A stretch of DNA of 64,000 bases from Udeniomyces pyricola (taxonomy: Eukaryota; Basidiomycota; Tremellomycetes; Cystofilobasidiales; Mrakiaceae): the NCBI GenBank assembly GCA_039545295.1, contig BCIK01000001.1, positions 496,001-560,000 on the forward strand, in the 5' to 3' direction. A program made the position numbers and the translations under genes. The notes under the pieces were generated by a model. That model worked only from the letters and a program-made list of their open reading frames with translations, ran no database searches and was not told the DNA's origin. Of the stretch, positions 36,563-53,816 are shown in pieces (position 1 is the first letter of the stretch; each line of letters begins with the position of its first letter).

Positions 36563-38574
36563 ATGGCATCCATGTTTCTTCGCCCACCGCCAGCTGAAGG
36601 GGCGGGTCCCTCCGAAGCCAGCAAGCAAACCGGTCATTTCCAGCAAAAAGAGGGCATTCCCTGGGTCGAGAGATAGTACGCTCTTATCCCTTGTCACTTG
36701 GTTTGCTCGGGTAAGGGGGGGGGGGGCAGGCATGCGTCCTTGGTTCAGCGAGAGCTCATCTTCTTTGGTTCGACGCGTCTGCGCGTTTCCCCTCCTGTTC
36801 TGCTCGATCCGTTGTGTTCTTAGTCGACCCAAGACGATCGATGACGTAGCAAGCCAGGAAAATGTCGTTGCTGTCTTGCAAAAGGCTCTTACTTCCACCA
36901 ATGTAGGTCGAGCTCAGAAAGAAGCCCAGCACGATGTCAAGCTATCATATCTGACGCATCGTGTATTGCCTCACTATCTTTTATGTCTGCTCGTTCATCA
37001 GCTACCTCATATGCTCTTCTACGGACCTCCGGGTACCGGAAAGACGAGCACCATTCTTGCCTTAGCTCGACAGATGTTTGGGTGAGTCTATACCGCCTGC
37101 AATCAATGTTACAGATCATCCGAAGGGAACTTGCTCAAATCCACTGTTCATTCTCTTTCAGACCAGACTCGTTCAAGACACGAGTTCTCGAGCTCAACGC
37201 TTCCGATGAACGTGGCATCTCAGTTGTCAGAGAAAAGATCAAAACGTTTGCCAAGGAGACGCCGAGGAATACCGCAGCGATTGCCTCGTACGTCTCAAGC
37301 AGCAATCTTTGGGCATGTCACCCTGTTCTATAGCTGATGGCTTCCTTCTTGTCTATGGCATGGGTGTGTATACGCTCTACACATCAGCGACGGCAAAGTT
37401 TATCCCTTTCCTCCGTACAAAATCATCATTCTGGATGAAGCCGACTCCATGACCCAGGACGCCCAATCGGCGCTTCGGCGAATCATGGAGACCTACTCCA
37501 AGATCACCCGATTCTGTCTCGTTTGCAACTATGTCACCAGGTAAACTTCTACATGCTCTTGTCCTCGCTTGACGAACAGCAGAGAGACGATAGTGATGCT
37601 TGCTATTGCCCTCCCCCTTCTCTTTACTCTCTGCCTCATCCCTCGCCCGGCTCTCGTCACACAGGATCATTGAACCACTGGCATCGAGATGCTCCAAGTT
37701 CCGATTCCGTGCACTCGATATCAACAGCACAGAAGATCGTCTTCGGAAGATAGCTGAAGCTGAGCAAGTCCTGCGTGACGACGGTGTACGTACCTGCTCT
37801 TAGTTGGCTTGCGCCAAATTGTCATTCGACCCATGTCCTTGTGCACCAAGGCGATGGACTGAACTCTTGTGTGATTGCAGGTGATTGAACTGCTTATCAA
37901 ACTCTCTGGAGGTGATCTTCGACGATCCATCACACTCCTGCAATCCGCTTCTCGTCTTCATGGAGCTACAACCCCACCCACCCCGATATCGATCTCATCC
38001 GGTGAGCACGTGAATGCGACAAACGAATTTTGAACGATAATCGCACTTTACTGATTGTTCCGCGAACGTCACTTGAACGCTTGTCCTTCTAGTGCAAGAG
38101 ATCGCTGGTGTCGTACCGGACGAGCTGATAGAAGAGCTTCTCGCGACGGTCGGCATCGAGCCGTCTGGGTTCCTTGGCAGTGCGTTCAAGGGCAACTTTA
38201 CTGCCGTCCAGAAAGCCGTAAAGAAAGTTCGTCGAGCTGGCTGGAGTGCCGGCACTGTGCTTTCTCAGGTATGTCTCATTCGATCAAGAGATCGTTTCTC
38301 GCGGCGTTGAGGTTCCAGCCAGCCGAGGATCAGTGAATCTAGCTAAACGACCCTGTTCTATTTCGTTCCAATGTATGCGGTCATCAACTCGGTACTTTGG
38401 TTGCAGGTGCACGACGTCATTGTCCAGCACGCGTCAATTCCGGCTCAGCCAAAGGCTCTCGCTGCCCAAGCCATGGCCGAGTGTGACAAGGCGCTGTGTG
38501 AGGGTGGAGATGAGGAGCTACAGCTGCTGGACTGCTGCCTCAAGATTAAAAAGGCGATGCAATCCTCTTCTTAA
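36563..38574 (+). CDS. RFC2: Replication factor C subunit 2 (human RFC4 type)
   Basis: AAA+ subunit of the nuclear clamp loader that opens PCNA onto primed DNA. Nine exons: 36563..36675, 36824..36902, 37002..37081, 37162..37287, 37388..37540, 37665..37785, 37881..38001, 38093..38268, 38407..38574. They give 378 residues, near the family norm. Box II is [17 protein letters not shown]. Walker A GPPGTGKT is at residues 72-79. LNASDERGI follows. Walker B is LDEAD at 148-152. The SRC motif ([13 protein letters not shown]) supplies the arginine finger R192. The collar domain ends with LKIKKAMQ. The sequence [19 protein letters not shown] and the PHMLFYGPP context favour the yeast Rfc2/human RFC4 subunit over the other small subunits. 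Intron 1 has a run of about 12 G on the coding strand. Confidence 0.92.
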
Positions 38575-39008
38575 CATGGGATGCATCGGTCTATGGGGGA
38601 AAATGCTTTGCAGTATTGAGCAGGCACGGTGTGATGAGATGGCAGTATACATGTTAGTGGTATTGGATCCAAAAACTGACGGGTGTGAAGGTAGAGGGTA
38701 ATATCACCCATCAAGACCATGTACGTTTGAGACGACGACTCGATTGTCTGACAAGATTTGAGAGATAGTGAGAGATAGCGAGTATACATGGCAATCGGGG
38801 AGGGGAGAAACAGACATAAGAGACTGTAAGAGAGACATGAGTGTGACTGTGATCATGACCGGGCATAAAAGTGATACTCTGAACAAAACGCAAAAAGGAG
38901 CCGAGAAGTCGATCGGCGGGAATTGGCGGGAAGCACAAAGGCGGATCGACGGATCCTGCCGAAAGTGTCTTCAACCCATCACGCTCACTCCTCCACTCAT
39001 TCTTCATC
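38575..39008. other. Intergenic, RFC2 3' region and fucose synthase promoter
   Basis: No gene seen in these 434 bp. Confidence 0.5.
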
Positions 39009-41098
<2,090 letters not shown>

Positions 41099-41823
41099 GA
41101 GGATAGAGCACCTGTTAGCTACTAGAGCGTTGGGCTGATCATCGATCATGAGCATTGGAGTTTCATGCGTGTTTGGGAAAGATGTCGTTTGTTGTGTTTT
41201 GTTTGTATGTGGTTGTTGGTTATGAATGGATGCTTTCGATGAACGAGATGAATGGATGAATGCATGCCTGAAGTGAATGTGCCTGGGCAATCATCGTACT
41301 ACGCGTTAATGAGCAGGGTCGATGAACGTTGGATGTCAGAGAGCACCAATCATTAATCATGAGCGAACGCACGGCGTTGAACGTTGATGGATGGTTTTGA
41401 GTATGTCTTATCAAGCCCGAGGCTGGTCTGAATCTACAGCAGATCTGAGCCTGAGGACTAGAGACAATGTGAGCGAGCTGAATGCGACCGTGGAAGTAGC
41501 TGTGAGATGTGGGCATGTTGCATGTGAAGGACGTCGCGCGCAGTCGTCAGAGGGTTTGACCGAACCGAGCCGAGCTCGAGCATGATGCACAAAGCGCCGG
41601 AAGCTGTCTCGGTCTGGGAGAGCACTAGCAACGCGCCCGCCCTCTTTCGATCTTTCCCTCTCACTCTTGATTCAATCCGCCCCCTTCCTGGTTTCTCTCT
41701 CTCTCTCTCTGTTTTCTCTTCACGTTATAACTTCACCCATTCGTCTGTTTCCGCTCTGTACCACCATCCACACAACTCTTCCATTCCACTCATCTTCTCC
41801 CATCCACTCTCCACATTCTCAAC
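41099..41823. other. Intergenic between fucose synthase and transporter genes
   Basis: No gene seen. The proximal promoter of the transporter (41640-41820) is C/T-rich with a CT microsatellite near 41694-41710. Confidence 0.5.
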
Positions 41824-44016
41824 ATGGCCACTCCTCAACCTGCTCCGCCCTCAAGATCGTTGGTCGTAAGCACCATTTCCTGCCTTCCTCCCTTCTCTAC
41901 GTCACCCTTTGTCCATGTGTCCCCATCACCTGTGCTCATTATCAACTTGACGCCCAATTCCTCTAGGTCGCCACCGTTGGCTTCTACATGGTAGCAGGGA
42001 TTGTCGTGCGTATCTTGTTCCCTCTACCTTGCTCTGTTCAGCTCCATTCAACCACCGTTTCCAACTCGCCAGGGTGTTTGCTGCGGTCTGACATCCGAAT
42101 CGAACGTCTTTCCTTGCCTTTCCCTGGTCACCCTCGCCTTTGTCTTCGCTCGGTCATCACGCTCGTAGATGGTGACGGCCAACAAATGGGTGTACGTATG
42201 GTCTTACGTTTTGCTTCGCCCACGTCTAGCTGTCTGCTGCTTTCTGCCTTGTTCTACCTGGTATCGGTCATTGTGGATTCTAATCTCTTTTTCCTTCATC
42301 ATCCCCTTCGCAATGTTGCCTTTCCCCCGTCTTGCGGCCTCTTTCAAAGCCTCACGACCACGGCAATCCCGATATTCTTCCTCTTTGTCCAGCTGGTCAT
42401 TGCGGTTCTATTACTGCTAGTCAGTCATGCTGTCGGCGTCTTTGTCATACCAGGGTACGTCGCTTTCACGAATTTCGCGCTCTCTGCCACAGCCGAGCTC
42501 CGAGATAGAGATCGCAGTCGTTCGTTCAATCATATTTCTTTTCTCATCGGCTGCCATGCTGACTCGACGCGAGAACGGTCTTCTTTGAACCGGCAGATTC
42601 GACCTCGGTGTTGCCAAGTCGCTGTGGAAGCTCATCCTCGTCAACGTGATGGGCTTGAGGTAAGCGATCCCAGATTTGCTGCCGGGCTCTTGCGCTACTT
42701 GATCTGTTCCACTCTGTCCCTTCGAGTATCACGTTCTGACGGACTCTGTACCGGATTTGTCGATACCTTCATAGTCTCAACAATCTCTGCCTGCAATACG
42801 TCGATGCCTCGTTCTATCAGGTTCGTTCTTGAGTTGATTTGGAACATGACAGACTTTCAGCTGCTGATAGATCGACACGGTCTTGTCTGAACTCTATTGC
42901 CCCTCCCCCCTTGCCTTGCTTTGCCACTTACCAATTTTCTGAATGTCTTGGTCTTACTGCTCTTCACCTCTTCAGATTGCACGAGGTCTTGTTCTCCCTT
43001 TCACCGTCATCTTGACCTTCATGCTCCAATCCTCTCCACCATCTCGCATGGCTCTCGGTAGCTGTGCAATTGTCACCGCTGGCTTTCTTATTGGCGTCGG
43101 ATGGAACAACTTCGGTTCCGGTCCGGGTGGAGTTTCGGGGTGAGTCAACATAACGAGATAGAAGGCGGAGTAGTCATAGATGAGCCCTTTCTCCTGGTGG
43201 GTAAAACGCATGCTGATGATCGCCGCTGGTGAATTGTGCAGCTTGGGTGTCTTTTTCGGACTGGCTAGCTCAGTCACGACCGCTGTGCACGCTATCGTCA
43301 TCAAGAACTCTCTTGTACGTCACGTCTCCAACTCACCCCTCGTACTCTTGTGTGCGGTAGATACGACGACTTGTATGCTCTGTTGCACACGGTCCTGATG
43401 GCGATTTGCTCTGCCGCCCTCCGTCATCTTCTCTCTTTCAGCCGATTGTCGACGGTTCGGCCATGGATCTTGCATGGTACTCGAACGCTATGACGGCCTG
43501 CATCATGCTTCCGCTCTCCATCGTTGTCGGAGAGGCACCCAAAATCATGGAGATGTGGGATGGCGAGTTGGACGATGGACACGGCCTCAGGAGGTTCATC
43601 TGGGGTGGCGCCGTGACTGTACGTTTTCCCACCCGTTTCATTGAACAGGAAGAATCGAGCCCTAATTCACATTCTCATTGATGCTTCATTGGGCCGGTTG
43701 TTATCTGCAGGGTGTCTTTGGTTTCCTTATCTGCATCGCCGGCTTCCTCTCCATCAAGGTCACCAGCCCTGTCTCGCACATGATCAGCTCGGCCATGCGA
43801 TCCGTCATCCAAACCGTCATTGGTGTCTGGATGTTCCACGACATCATCACCAGCAGTCGAGCGGCCTCGATCCTCACCATCGCGGTTGGTTCGTGTCACT
43901 ACGTTTGGGCTAAGCACCGGGAGCAGCAGACCCAGCCACCCGCCTACGAGCCAATCGACATGGAGGAAATCGAGGAGGGTAAAGGACGAGACTCGAATGA
44001 GCAGTCCAGAGCTTAG
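41824..44016 (+). CDS. GDP-fucose-type nucleotide-sugar transporter (SLC35C1-like)
   Basis: Golgi antiporter of the drug/metabolite transporter superfamily. By similarity to SLC35C1 it would import GDP-fucose in exchange for GMP. Ten exons: 41824..41865, 41967..42005, 42169..42191, 42350..42454, 42597..42659, 42775..42820, 42976..43139, 43242..43314, 43442..43618, 43711..44016. They close to 345 residues. Around ten hydrophobic segments are visible. Family blocks include NKWVLTTTAIPIFF, LNNLCLQYVDASFYQIARG and VTSPVSHMISSAMRSVIQT. The C-terminus is acidic and cytosolic. Location directly downstream of GDP-L-fucose synthase supports GDP-fucose as substrate, but GDP-mannose or another sugar nucleotide cannot be excluded from sequence alone. 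The short early exons (about residues 15-35) are the least certain part. Confidence 0.85.
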
Positions 44017-44587
44017 AGAGGATGTCAGAGAGATGGATGGCAGAAAGGGGGGGGGGGGGAGGTTGACGGTGGTGTTGAGCGATACCCTGAGGATGTGATA
44101 TCTCGTTGGACTCTAGAGGTCATATGATTTTGTATGCACGTTTTTTCTTGTTGCTATCTTTGCTTTTGTTTGAATCTGTTCAACTGTCATGCGAGAGCTC
44201 GCATTACGATCATCACTGTAGAGCAAGACAGACGCAAGTACCGATGAACGCCGATGGCCTGGCCGGATATAGTACTGTGTATAAGCGGCACGACCCTTAG
44301 ATGCTAATACAAAATCTGATACTAGATTATATGGGAAGAGCTGTCGCGAAGGGATGATGGATGCCTCAAGACAAAGAAGGAAGAAAAAATTTCAAAGGAA
44401 TATATTATATATCCAATTCGCGTTGATGGATGATGATATTTCTAATCCTGCTCGATTCTGCGGCCTCTGCTCTGCTCGATGTGCTCCAACAATTCAATCC
44501 GTTCCTCTTCTCTCCTCCCTTGCACTCCTTCCCTCTCCTCCCCCCTTCGGCCTTTATCACTCCGGCGTTATCGTCCTGTTTCGCATC
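44017..44587. other. Intergenic, transporter 3' region and ALT1 promoter
   Basis: No gene seen. A run of about 12 G lies near 44048-44059 in the presumed 3' UTR. The 60 bp before the ALT1 start are C/T-rich. Confidence 0.5.
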
Positions 44588-47352
<2,765 letters not shown>

Positions 47353-47883
47353 GCGTCGTAGGCAGGAATTGAATAAAAGGAAACTGTTCTCGACGATGAT
47401 CTAAGTCCCTCAAGTGTTTGCATCATTTCCACCTCTATCTCCCCCCCCCCCCCCCCCCCTTCACCTTATCATCTTTACTCTTCCTTATATGTCGTGTGTG
47501 TTTTGTTTCTCTCGGTCACGTTTTGGGGGCCTTGTCGTTGTATCTGCATGAGCTTTTCCCCTTTTCAATCGGTCTCATTTTCTGAATGGTTCAAGTTTGA
47601 AAATGTCACTTGGACAGTGTCATGTGGGGACGGACTATGATACTATATAAGATCCTGACGGAGGCCGAGTTACCAGAGCCGGCAGCGCGGCATGCGCATA
47701 TATATGCAGAGGTTGCGAGTACCTGCAGGCAAAAATCGTCAATGAGGCCTGGAGTAGTCGCGCGCGGTCGCGTCTTGGAACTTGATGACACTCGGAACTC
47801 TCGTCGATTACGTCCAACCATCACTCGATTAGACCTCTTCACGACTCTCTCTCTCTCTTCTTGGTCCCCTCCCACGAAACGCA
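47353..47883. other. Intergenic with 19-base poly-C
   Basis: No gene seen. The region includes a run of 19 C at 47441..47459 in the presumed ALT1 3' UTR, and a C/T-rich promoter stretch before 47884. Confidence 0.55.
47441..47459 (+). repeat. Poly-C tract (19)
   Basis: Nineteen C in a row about 90 bp past the ALT1 stop, the longest G/C homopolymer in the window. Confidence 0.8.
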
Positions 47884-49859
47884 ATGTCAAGGCAACCAGG
47901 CTACACAATCGTCGATGTCGATGAGGAAGAGGTTTGTACCCAACCCTAACTCCCCGTCGTAGACAAGTCGAGAGCTTGTCGCATCGATGTCCTCAGCATC
48001 TTCATCCGTTGTCGACCTACCGGATCTGACCTCCATCTCCTTCTCGGACCTCCATCGCAATTTACAGAACGCGGGCGACATGGGACGGTCGTCGAATCCC
48101 CCAGGCCTCGAATTCAAGAGTACGTCTTTGGTTCTTTGCTCCCTGCAGTGCTGACTGCGTTGGATTAAGACTTGAAGCGAGGGTGGTTGGTTGCATTGTC
48201 CACTGATGACTTCACTACCTTGTTCGTCACCACATCCAGCTTACCTCGGACAGACGACTTCCACCGCCCAGAACGACTTTGATAGCCAAGGCGGATCTAA
48301 CCCGCCATCAGGATCGGGTGAGTACTACCTTTGTGAGGCTGTATCGGACAGGGACCAGTGGGCTAACCGAGCCTTTGGGTTGCTTGCTTCGCGCTAGCCG
48401 TTGGTGCTTCCCTCTTCAACCTCGGTAAGTGCCGTTGTCTCGTCATCTGAATTGACCCAGGACAATTTTTATCGCATTCAAGCTCACTGGAGTCTTTTTG
48501 ATATGTGGTAGCCTACTACCAGCATTTGTTCGACATTGATGCAGTCGAGGTCTTTGAGCGATGGTGAGTCCCTTCTCTCCCCTCCCCGACCTGTCTAACA
48601 CCTCTTTGCCTCACCCAAGCTGAACTCCTATTCTCCCCTACTTCTTTACGTGGCGTGGACATCTTAGTGGAAAGGCCATGATTCCAGTACCTTCTCAGCC
48701 AACGGGATCGTTTATTCAGGACGTATGCGATTCAAGACCGGATCTATACGGTGAGATACGAAGCAAACCCAGGCGCCGTCATCTACTCCTGTTCGTTGGC
48801 GTCAGCTGAACAGTCTGACATCTACCCTGGGCGTTCCAATAGGTCCATTCTGGTCCTTGACGACCCTCGCCTTCACTCTCTACGTCTTCTCATCCCTCTC
48901 CTCCTCCATTTCGGCGTACATCGCCAACCCGGACATCCCCGCGACGCAGGACCTAGGCAAGGTCTCTCTCGCCGCAGGTCTCGTCTACGCATACGGCCTC
49001 GGATGGCCTGCTCTACTCTGGGGGATCGTTCGATGGTTCGGAGGTGCCGAAGTCTCGTGGACGGTTGTCGAGGCGTTGGTTGTATACGGATGTGAGTTCT
49101 AGATGCAAGCTTGCAGGGCGTCTCTCCGTCGAATTGCCATGAATGTCCGCTGACGGTGTGCTTTTCATGTGTCGAACGCCTTCTTCAGATGCCATGACAA
49201 TCTATATCCCTGTCTCAGTGCTTTGCATCATCCCGGTTTCGATCCTTCGTTGGGTTCTGGTCGGAGCTGGAGCCGGCATCTCGGGATGGTTCCTGTGAGT
49301 GCCATAATCTTGGAAGCGCCTCCCCCCCCCCCCTCGGTTCTTTTCCCTTTCATTTCTCAAGGCACCTGGTCGTATGACTCCTCTTCCTTCTACTCACGAC
49401 TCCGAGTTGCAAACTGACAGCATATCTCGTCTCTTCTCACGATGACTGAATATAAATCCATCATAATCGGACAGGATACGCAACATTTACCCTGTCCTCT
49501 CGTCACTAGACTCAAAGCTCCCGCGTCTGCTCGTTGTGGCCATTGTCGTTCTCCATGCCGCCATTGCGCTGACATTCAAAGTTGTCTTCTTGTAAGTTTC
49601 TTCTTCGTCTTTGCCTCATCCCCTTGCACCTCTCTTTCTTTATCTGTTCTCCCCTTGTTGTTGCCTTTGGCTTTTTTTTTTCTGAGTAAACATGTGCTGA
49701 TATTTCTTTTTGGTAATGCTTGTTCTCATGGGTTTCCTTTTCTTCGGGGGGCCGGGATGGAATTTGACCTCATGTAGCAGTTACTCGGTTGGAGGCAAGC
49801 TGGTCGGGGATGATGGATCGCTTGGGATGGGCGAAACCCCGTCTGTCGGTACGGCTTGA
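47884..49859 (+). CDS. YIP1-domain Golgi protein (YIPF1/2 type)
   Basis: Multispanning protein of the Yip1/YIPF family, which binds Rab GTPases and works in Golgi vesicle traffic. Ten exons: 47884..47931, 47963..48119, 48240..48317, 48398..48424, 48512..48563, 48668..48750, 48843..49091, 49189..49294, 49475..49591, 49778..49859. They close to 332 residues. The N-terminal 105 residues are soluble, polar and Ser-rich. The conserved YYQHLFDIDAVEVFERC segment is followed by RPDLYGPFW, a hallmark of the YIPF1/2 group. About five hydrophobic spans then follow, including the family-typical YAMTIYIPVSVLCIIPV. The glycine-rich tail is short. Which paralogue group it belongs to (YIPF1/2 against Yip5-like) is uncertain. 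The first introns are very short (31 nt for intron 1), so the N-terminal model is less secure. Confidence 0.8.
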
Positions 49860-51410
49860 TCCAAGTAATTTGGCGGGTTAGTCGCTATGAAAGGGGCAGG
49901 AGCGTGTGTTGGAGAGGAAGGGGGGTTGTTGTAAAGGGTCTGTTTGGATAGGATTGGGGTTCAATTGATCACAATCGACGCGGGAATTGGGCAGACGATG
50001 GGGCTTATATATGTGAAGGTCAAGATTTGAGAGGAAGCTAGCTTGATATTTGAGACTTTAGCTCAGCTAATCTCATGCAGACCGGCCGCGATACGGTATA
50101 GTATGATTATTGGCCGGCTACCTCGCAGTGAGGTTGATGAATGATGGCAATATTCTGCAAGGGAATGACTTGAACCTCGCAGTACTTGCTTGCAGAAGCC
50201 TTTTCTTGGCCAAAAACGTTGGTGAGGTCATTTTCTCATGGAAGCACGTGTAATGAGAACATGCCGTCGAGCCCTCCATGCACCAACCAGGTGATCACGC
50301 GGGTGGCTTGAGATTGGCTGAGCCGATGCGTGAATACAATCCTGGACTGTCAACATGTCAGCGTATTTTGGAGTCATTGATAACAACATGTGTGAGGTTG
50401 TGTGAGGAAGAAGATAACATAATCGATCGAAGGGGGGGGGGGGGGGCAAATCACGATCAACAACACGTCGACGACACCGGCTGACCGGCTTCAGGGGCCG
50501 AGTCGAATTGCAGCCGGGTCTGCCTTATCTTGTTCTCCTTCTCTCTCGTTAATCGTTTCCAAGTCGACCGAAGCGTGACCCCCAACTGAAGGACCTAGCT
50601 CTCCTTCCCCTCTGTTCTTATCCATCACCAGACCTTCCTCCCCTCTTCCTGATACTTCGCTATCTAGCAAAGAGCACGCGCACGGGATCGATCTGTATCG
50701 CATCAGCGCATCATTTATAGGCGCACACGCCCGATTGAGCCGATTGCCGCGCGTGATCGGGTGAGTGGATCATTGTTGAGCTGTTCGCCGTCGTCGTCGC
50801 TCTCCCCCCATCGATTCGGAGAGAGCCCAGAGTCAGCTCGGCAGAGTCGAATTCTGATAGGAGGGGTGAGTCAGCGTGCTGCGTTTTTGTTGCGTCAATT
50901 CTCGTCATCCCATTTATCCGGCCAGTCCTCAAGCCCTCCTGACCCAGCCAAATGCCACGTTTGCTGACCGCGCTGGCCTCTCTCTCTCCTAATCTCCCTC
51001 TCGTCATCCGACGCCTTACGTTGCTCCCACTTCTTGCCTACGTCCCACCGCCCGCCTCTGCACTCCGGCATTCCGTCCCTCCACCCACCCAACTCTGACA
51101 CCCACCCACCACGTACCTCAGCCTCCTTTCAACGTCCAACGTCCAACGTCCAACCTATCATATATCACTACCGCCAGCTTCACCTACCTTTCTTACCCGA
51201 GCCTTTTCCATCCCCTCGGCGTAGACCCAAATTCAAAGGCCCAGAAATCCCAGTTCGACGAGCGACCCGCCTATCGCCCGAGCTTCCGAACGTGTGAACG
51301 CCCGGCGACCCCCCACACACTTCCGCATTGCCCAGCCTCTGTTTACACTCTAGTACCATCTCGCTCCCAACCTTGCCTCACATCCATCCATCCAATCACA
51401 CCATCATCCC
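49860..51410. other. Long intergenic region, no gene recognised
   Basis: About 1.55 kb, the longest gene-free stretch here. It holds a 15-base G run (50432..50446) and a tandem repeat of CAACGTC (51130..51154). From about 50900 to 51400 the + strand is C-rich, as expected of a long promoter/leader of the next gene. Small open frames are compositionally biased and unsupported. Confidence 0.5.
51130..51154 (+). repeat. 7-bp tandem repeat (CAACGTC), three and a half copies
   Basis: CAACGTC is repeated three times perfectly, then CAAC. It lies 257 bp before the predicted start of the next gene, in its presumed promoter or leader. No known binding site is assigned. Confidence 0.6.
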
Positions 51411-52902
51411 ATGCCAATCGCCATGGATACATTCATCTTGAACCGACTCCTCATGACGGGCTCAATGAAAGCAGAAGCCGTGAGTACGATGTGGGATGCG
51501 TTGGTAGACGGTGTTGGGCGGTGCTGGCGCTGGAGTGGTTCCGGTTCCTTCCCGGCGGAGCGGGTCAACTTGGCGCACGGTACCGTTTGGCTTAATAAAA
51601 GCGGCGCACCTTGTCATTTCTTCCGTCGGCAACGGTGCCGATCTCGTTGTCTCACTCCCGCTCTCGTTCATTTCGCTCATCCATTCTTCTTCATCTGCCT
51701 TTGCCTTTGCCTTCTCCCTTCGGATGCACTCTCCCTCACTCGCCTTCACTCTTTGACTTGTACTCAACGCCCACCCTTTTGTTTCCCCAATCCACCCACC
51801 GACCTTTCTTACCTTCCTCACCCTCTTAGGCATCCAACATGTCTTTCATCAGTACGACCGATGAGGAGAGGGAAGACGACAGCCACGTCAGTACACTCCT
51901 CCTTCCCTCTTGCAATCGATCCCTTGCGCGCTTCTTCCTCTCGTCCCTCCCGGATCGCCTTCGCGCCCCCAATAATTCGATGTCGCACCTTCCTTGTGTC
52001 GATCTATGCTCCTTCAAGCTGACCCATCCACATCCACATTCCCATTCAAACAGCCCTCGACACCACCATCTCCAAGGCTCCAGCCTTATAGCTTCTCAGA
52101 ATCGCGCCCGATCCACTTCAGCACCGCCGCCGCTGCTGCATCGCATCCGAGTCCGGCCCGATCCTACAAGAACCCCACACGTCATTCTCTCGTCAATACG
52201 AGCTCCTACCGTCGACGCCTTACGCTCGATCCCCCAACGCACTATCTGCCATCCCAAGCCTCGACACTCCCCGTCGATTCCAACCTGGCTTTTGCCTCAT
52301 CGTCCTTTTCCTCGACGGCTGCCACTACTGCCCAAACCAACAGCCGATTGCCGTCTTTCTTGCACCCTTTCCTTTCGGTGACCTCGAGCCCAGGTCCATC
52401 CTCATTCTCACGTCCTTTGCCGGTCGTTCACCCACAACGGGTGCCGCCACCATTCCCGAACCGGCTGTCCCTCTCGGATGACGACACGGCCGACGACACG
52501 ACGGCGTCATGGTCATCCGAGATGGAGCTCGACTTTGATGGCTCAGACTTTTCTATTTCGTCCTTTTCAACGGCGCCTCATCAAGCCGCGTCGTTATCGT
52601 CGACCGGGCCGACGCTTCTCGCAGCTTCGGCGGCCGCCAAGACCTCTTCCCTCGCAACTAAACCTCCCGATTTTGCCCGCATTCGGGAAGCCGACGCCGA
52701 GAGCGACGACGAGGAAGATATTTCGCATTGCCGACGGGCGTGGAGCAAGAAGCTCGCTACCATGGAATCTTCCGCCCCGGTTGGAATTCGGAACCATCAT
52801 TCCCTCGGTCGTCCTCACCAGCCGCCGCTCGGACAAGCAGCAGGAGGAGGACATCCAGTAGTTACTGCAGGGGGCGTTAGAGAACAGAGGGGCAGACGAT
52901 GA
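51411..52902 (+). CDS. Disordered Ser/Pro-rich protein, unrecognised
   Basis: I do not recognise this gene. The model is 51411..51479, 51830..51890 and 52019..52902, closing to 337 residues. Exon 1 would encode MPIAMDTFILNRLLMTGSMK. The second junction needs the weaker donor GTACAC, because the better GTCAGT four bases earlier leads into a frame with a stop and no acidic motif. The long third exon is the best evidence: one open frame of nearly 300 codons, Ser/Pro/Thr-rich, then acidic clusters (LSLSDDDTADD, MELDFDGSDF, ESDDEEDISHCRRAWSKKLA). The last motif looks like a short conserved interaction site. The final 40 residues may be wrong if a further intron exists after the LATMESSAPVG segment. 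A nuclear regulatory role would be a guess. Confidence 0.5.
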
Positions 52903-53816
52903 TGGCCGATGAATGAGTAGTACTATGTAGCTTTGTTTCGATTTCCTTCTGTCTTTCCCCCCTCCCTCCGTCCCCGATTTGTTCTCTTTCTTGCGACGCA
53001 ACGGGGAGAAGAGAAAGGGGGGGGGGGGAGTGTTTCATGCTGCTGTTTTCTGTCCTTTCTTCTTCTTTCGTCTTCTTTTCATCACCACCACTCTCATCAT
53101 CATTCATCTATCACCCCTATCGTTATCATCCACAACCCTACTACCCCCTCCTCTCTCCCTCCCTCCTCTCTCATCATACCATACCTCTCCTAACCAAGCG
53201 GAACCCAAACAACCCCTACGAGGGGAAAAAAAAATAACACGCCCTATGGTCTTTGTGTTGCATGCAGCGAGATCAATGTTGTCAATCCAATTCTTTCTTT
53301 TCTTCGAATGAGTGGTTGACATTTAAGCGCTGTTTATAGTACGCTGGTCTGATTTAGGCAGCATGATCGATCAGCCTCGTGCGCTATAAACCTACGTAAC
53401 CCTGCCGGCTTGCAGGTCATGATCGGATATATAGCTGATTCGGACAACGTCGGGTGATGTTGGGGGTCTTCTTTGATCTTTTCTTTTCTTTGGTGTTTTT
53501 TTTTGTTTTTTTTTGTTTTTTGTTTTTTTTTTGCCAACGCGATTCTTGGCCGGGATTATAAGGCCATCACGATCGAAGTCTTGAAAACGATTCGCTCCTT
53601 TTGATTTTTTACAGGCTTGCAGTATCGCGGTGATCTTGCAGAGTCGGGGGCGGGCGCCTCTCATGCGCGCAAAGAATGATTAGCGCCATCGATCAGTACG
53701 GTCGTTTGACAAATCCAGCTTCGCCGGGGAGTCTCGAGAGAGAAAGATCATGGGACCTCTTATATATATATAGCGAAATACCAAATCATCATGGGTATGG
53801 ATACGTATATGACGGA
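52903..53816. other. Convergent intergenic region, low complexity
   Basis: No gene seen. It holds a G run of about 11 at 53018-53028, long C/T-rich stretches to about 53200, and T-runs at 53488-53532 broken by single Gs. It should contain the 3' UTRs of the two convergent genes. Confidence 0.55.
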
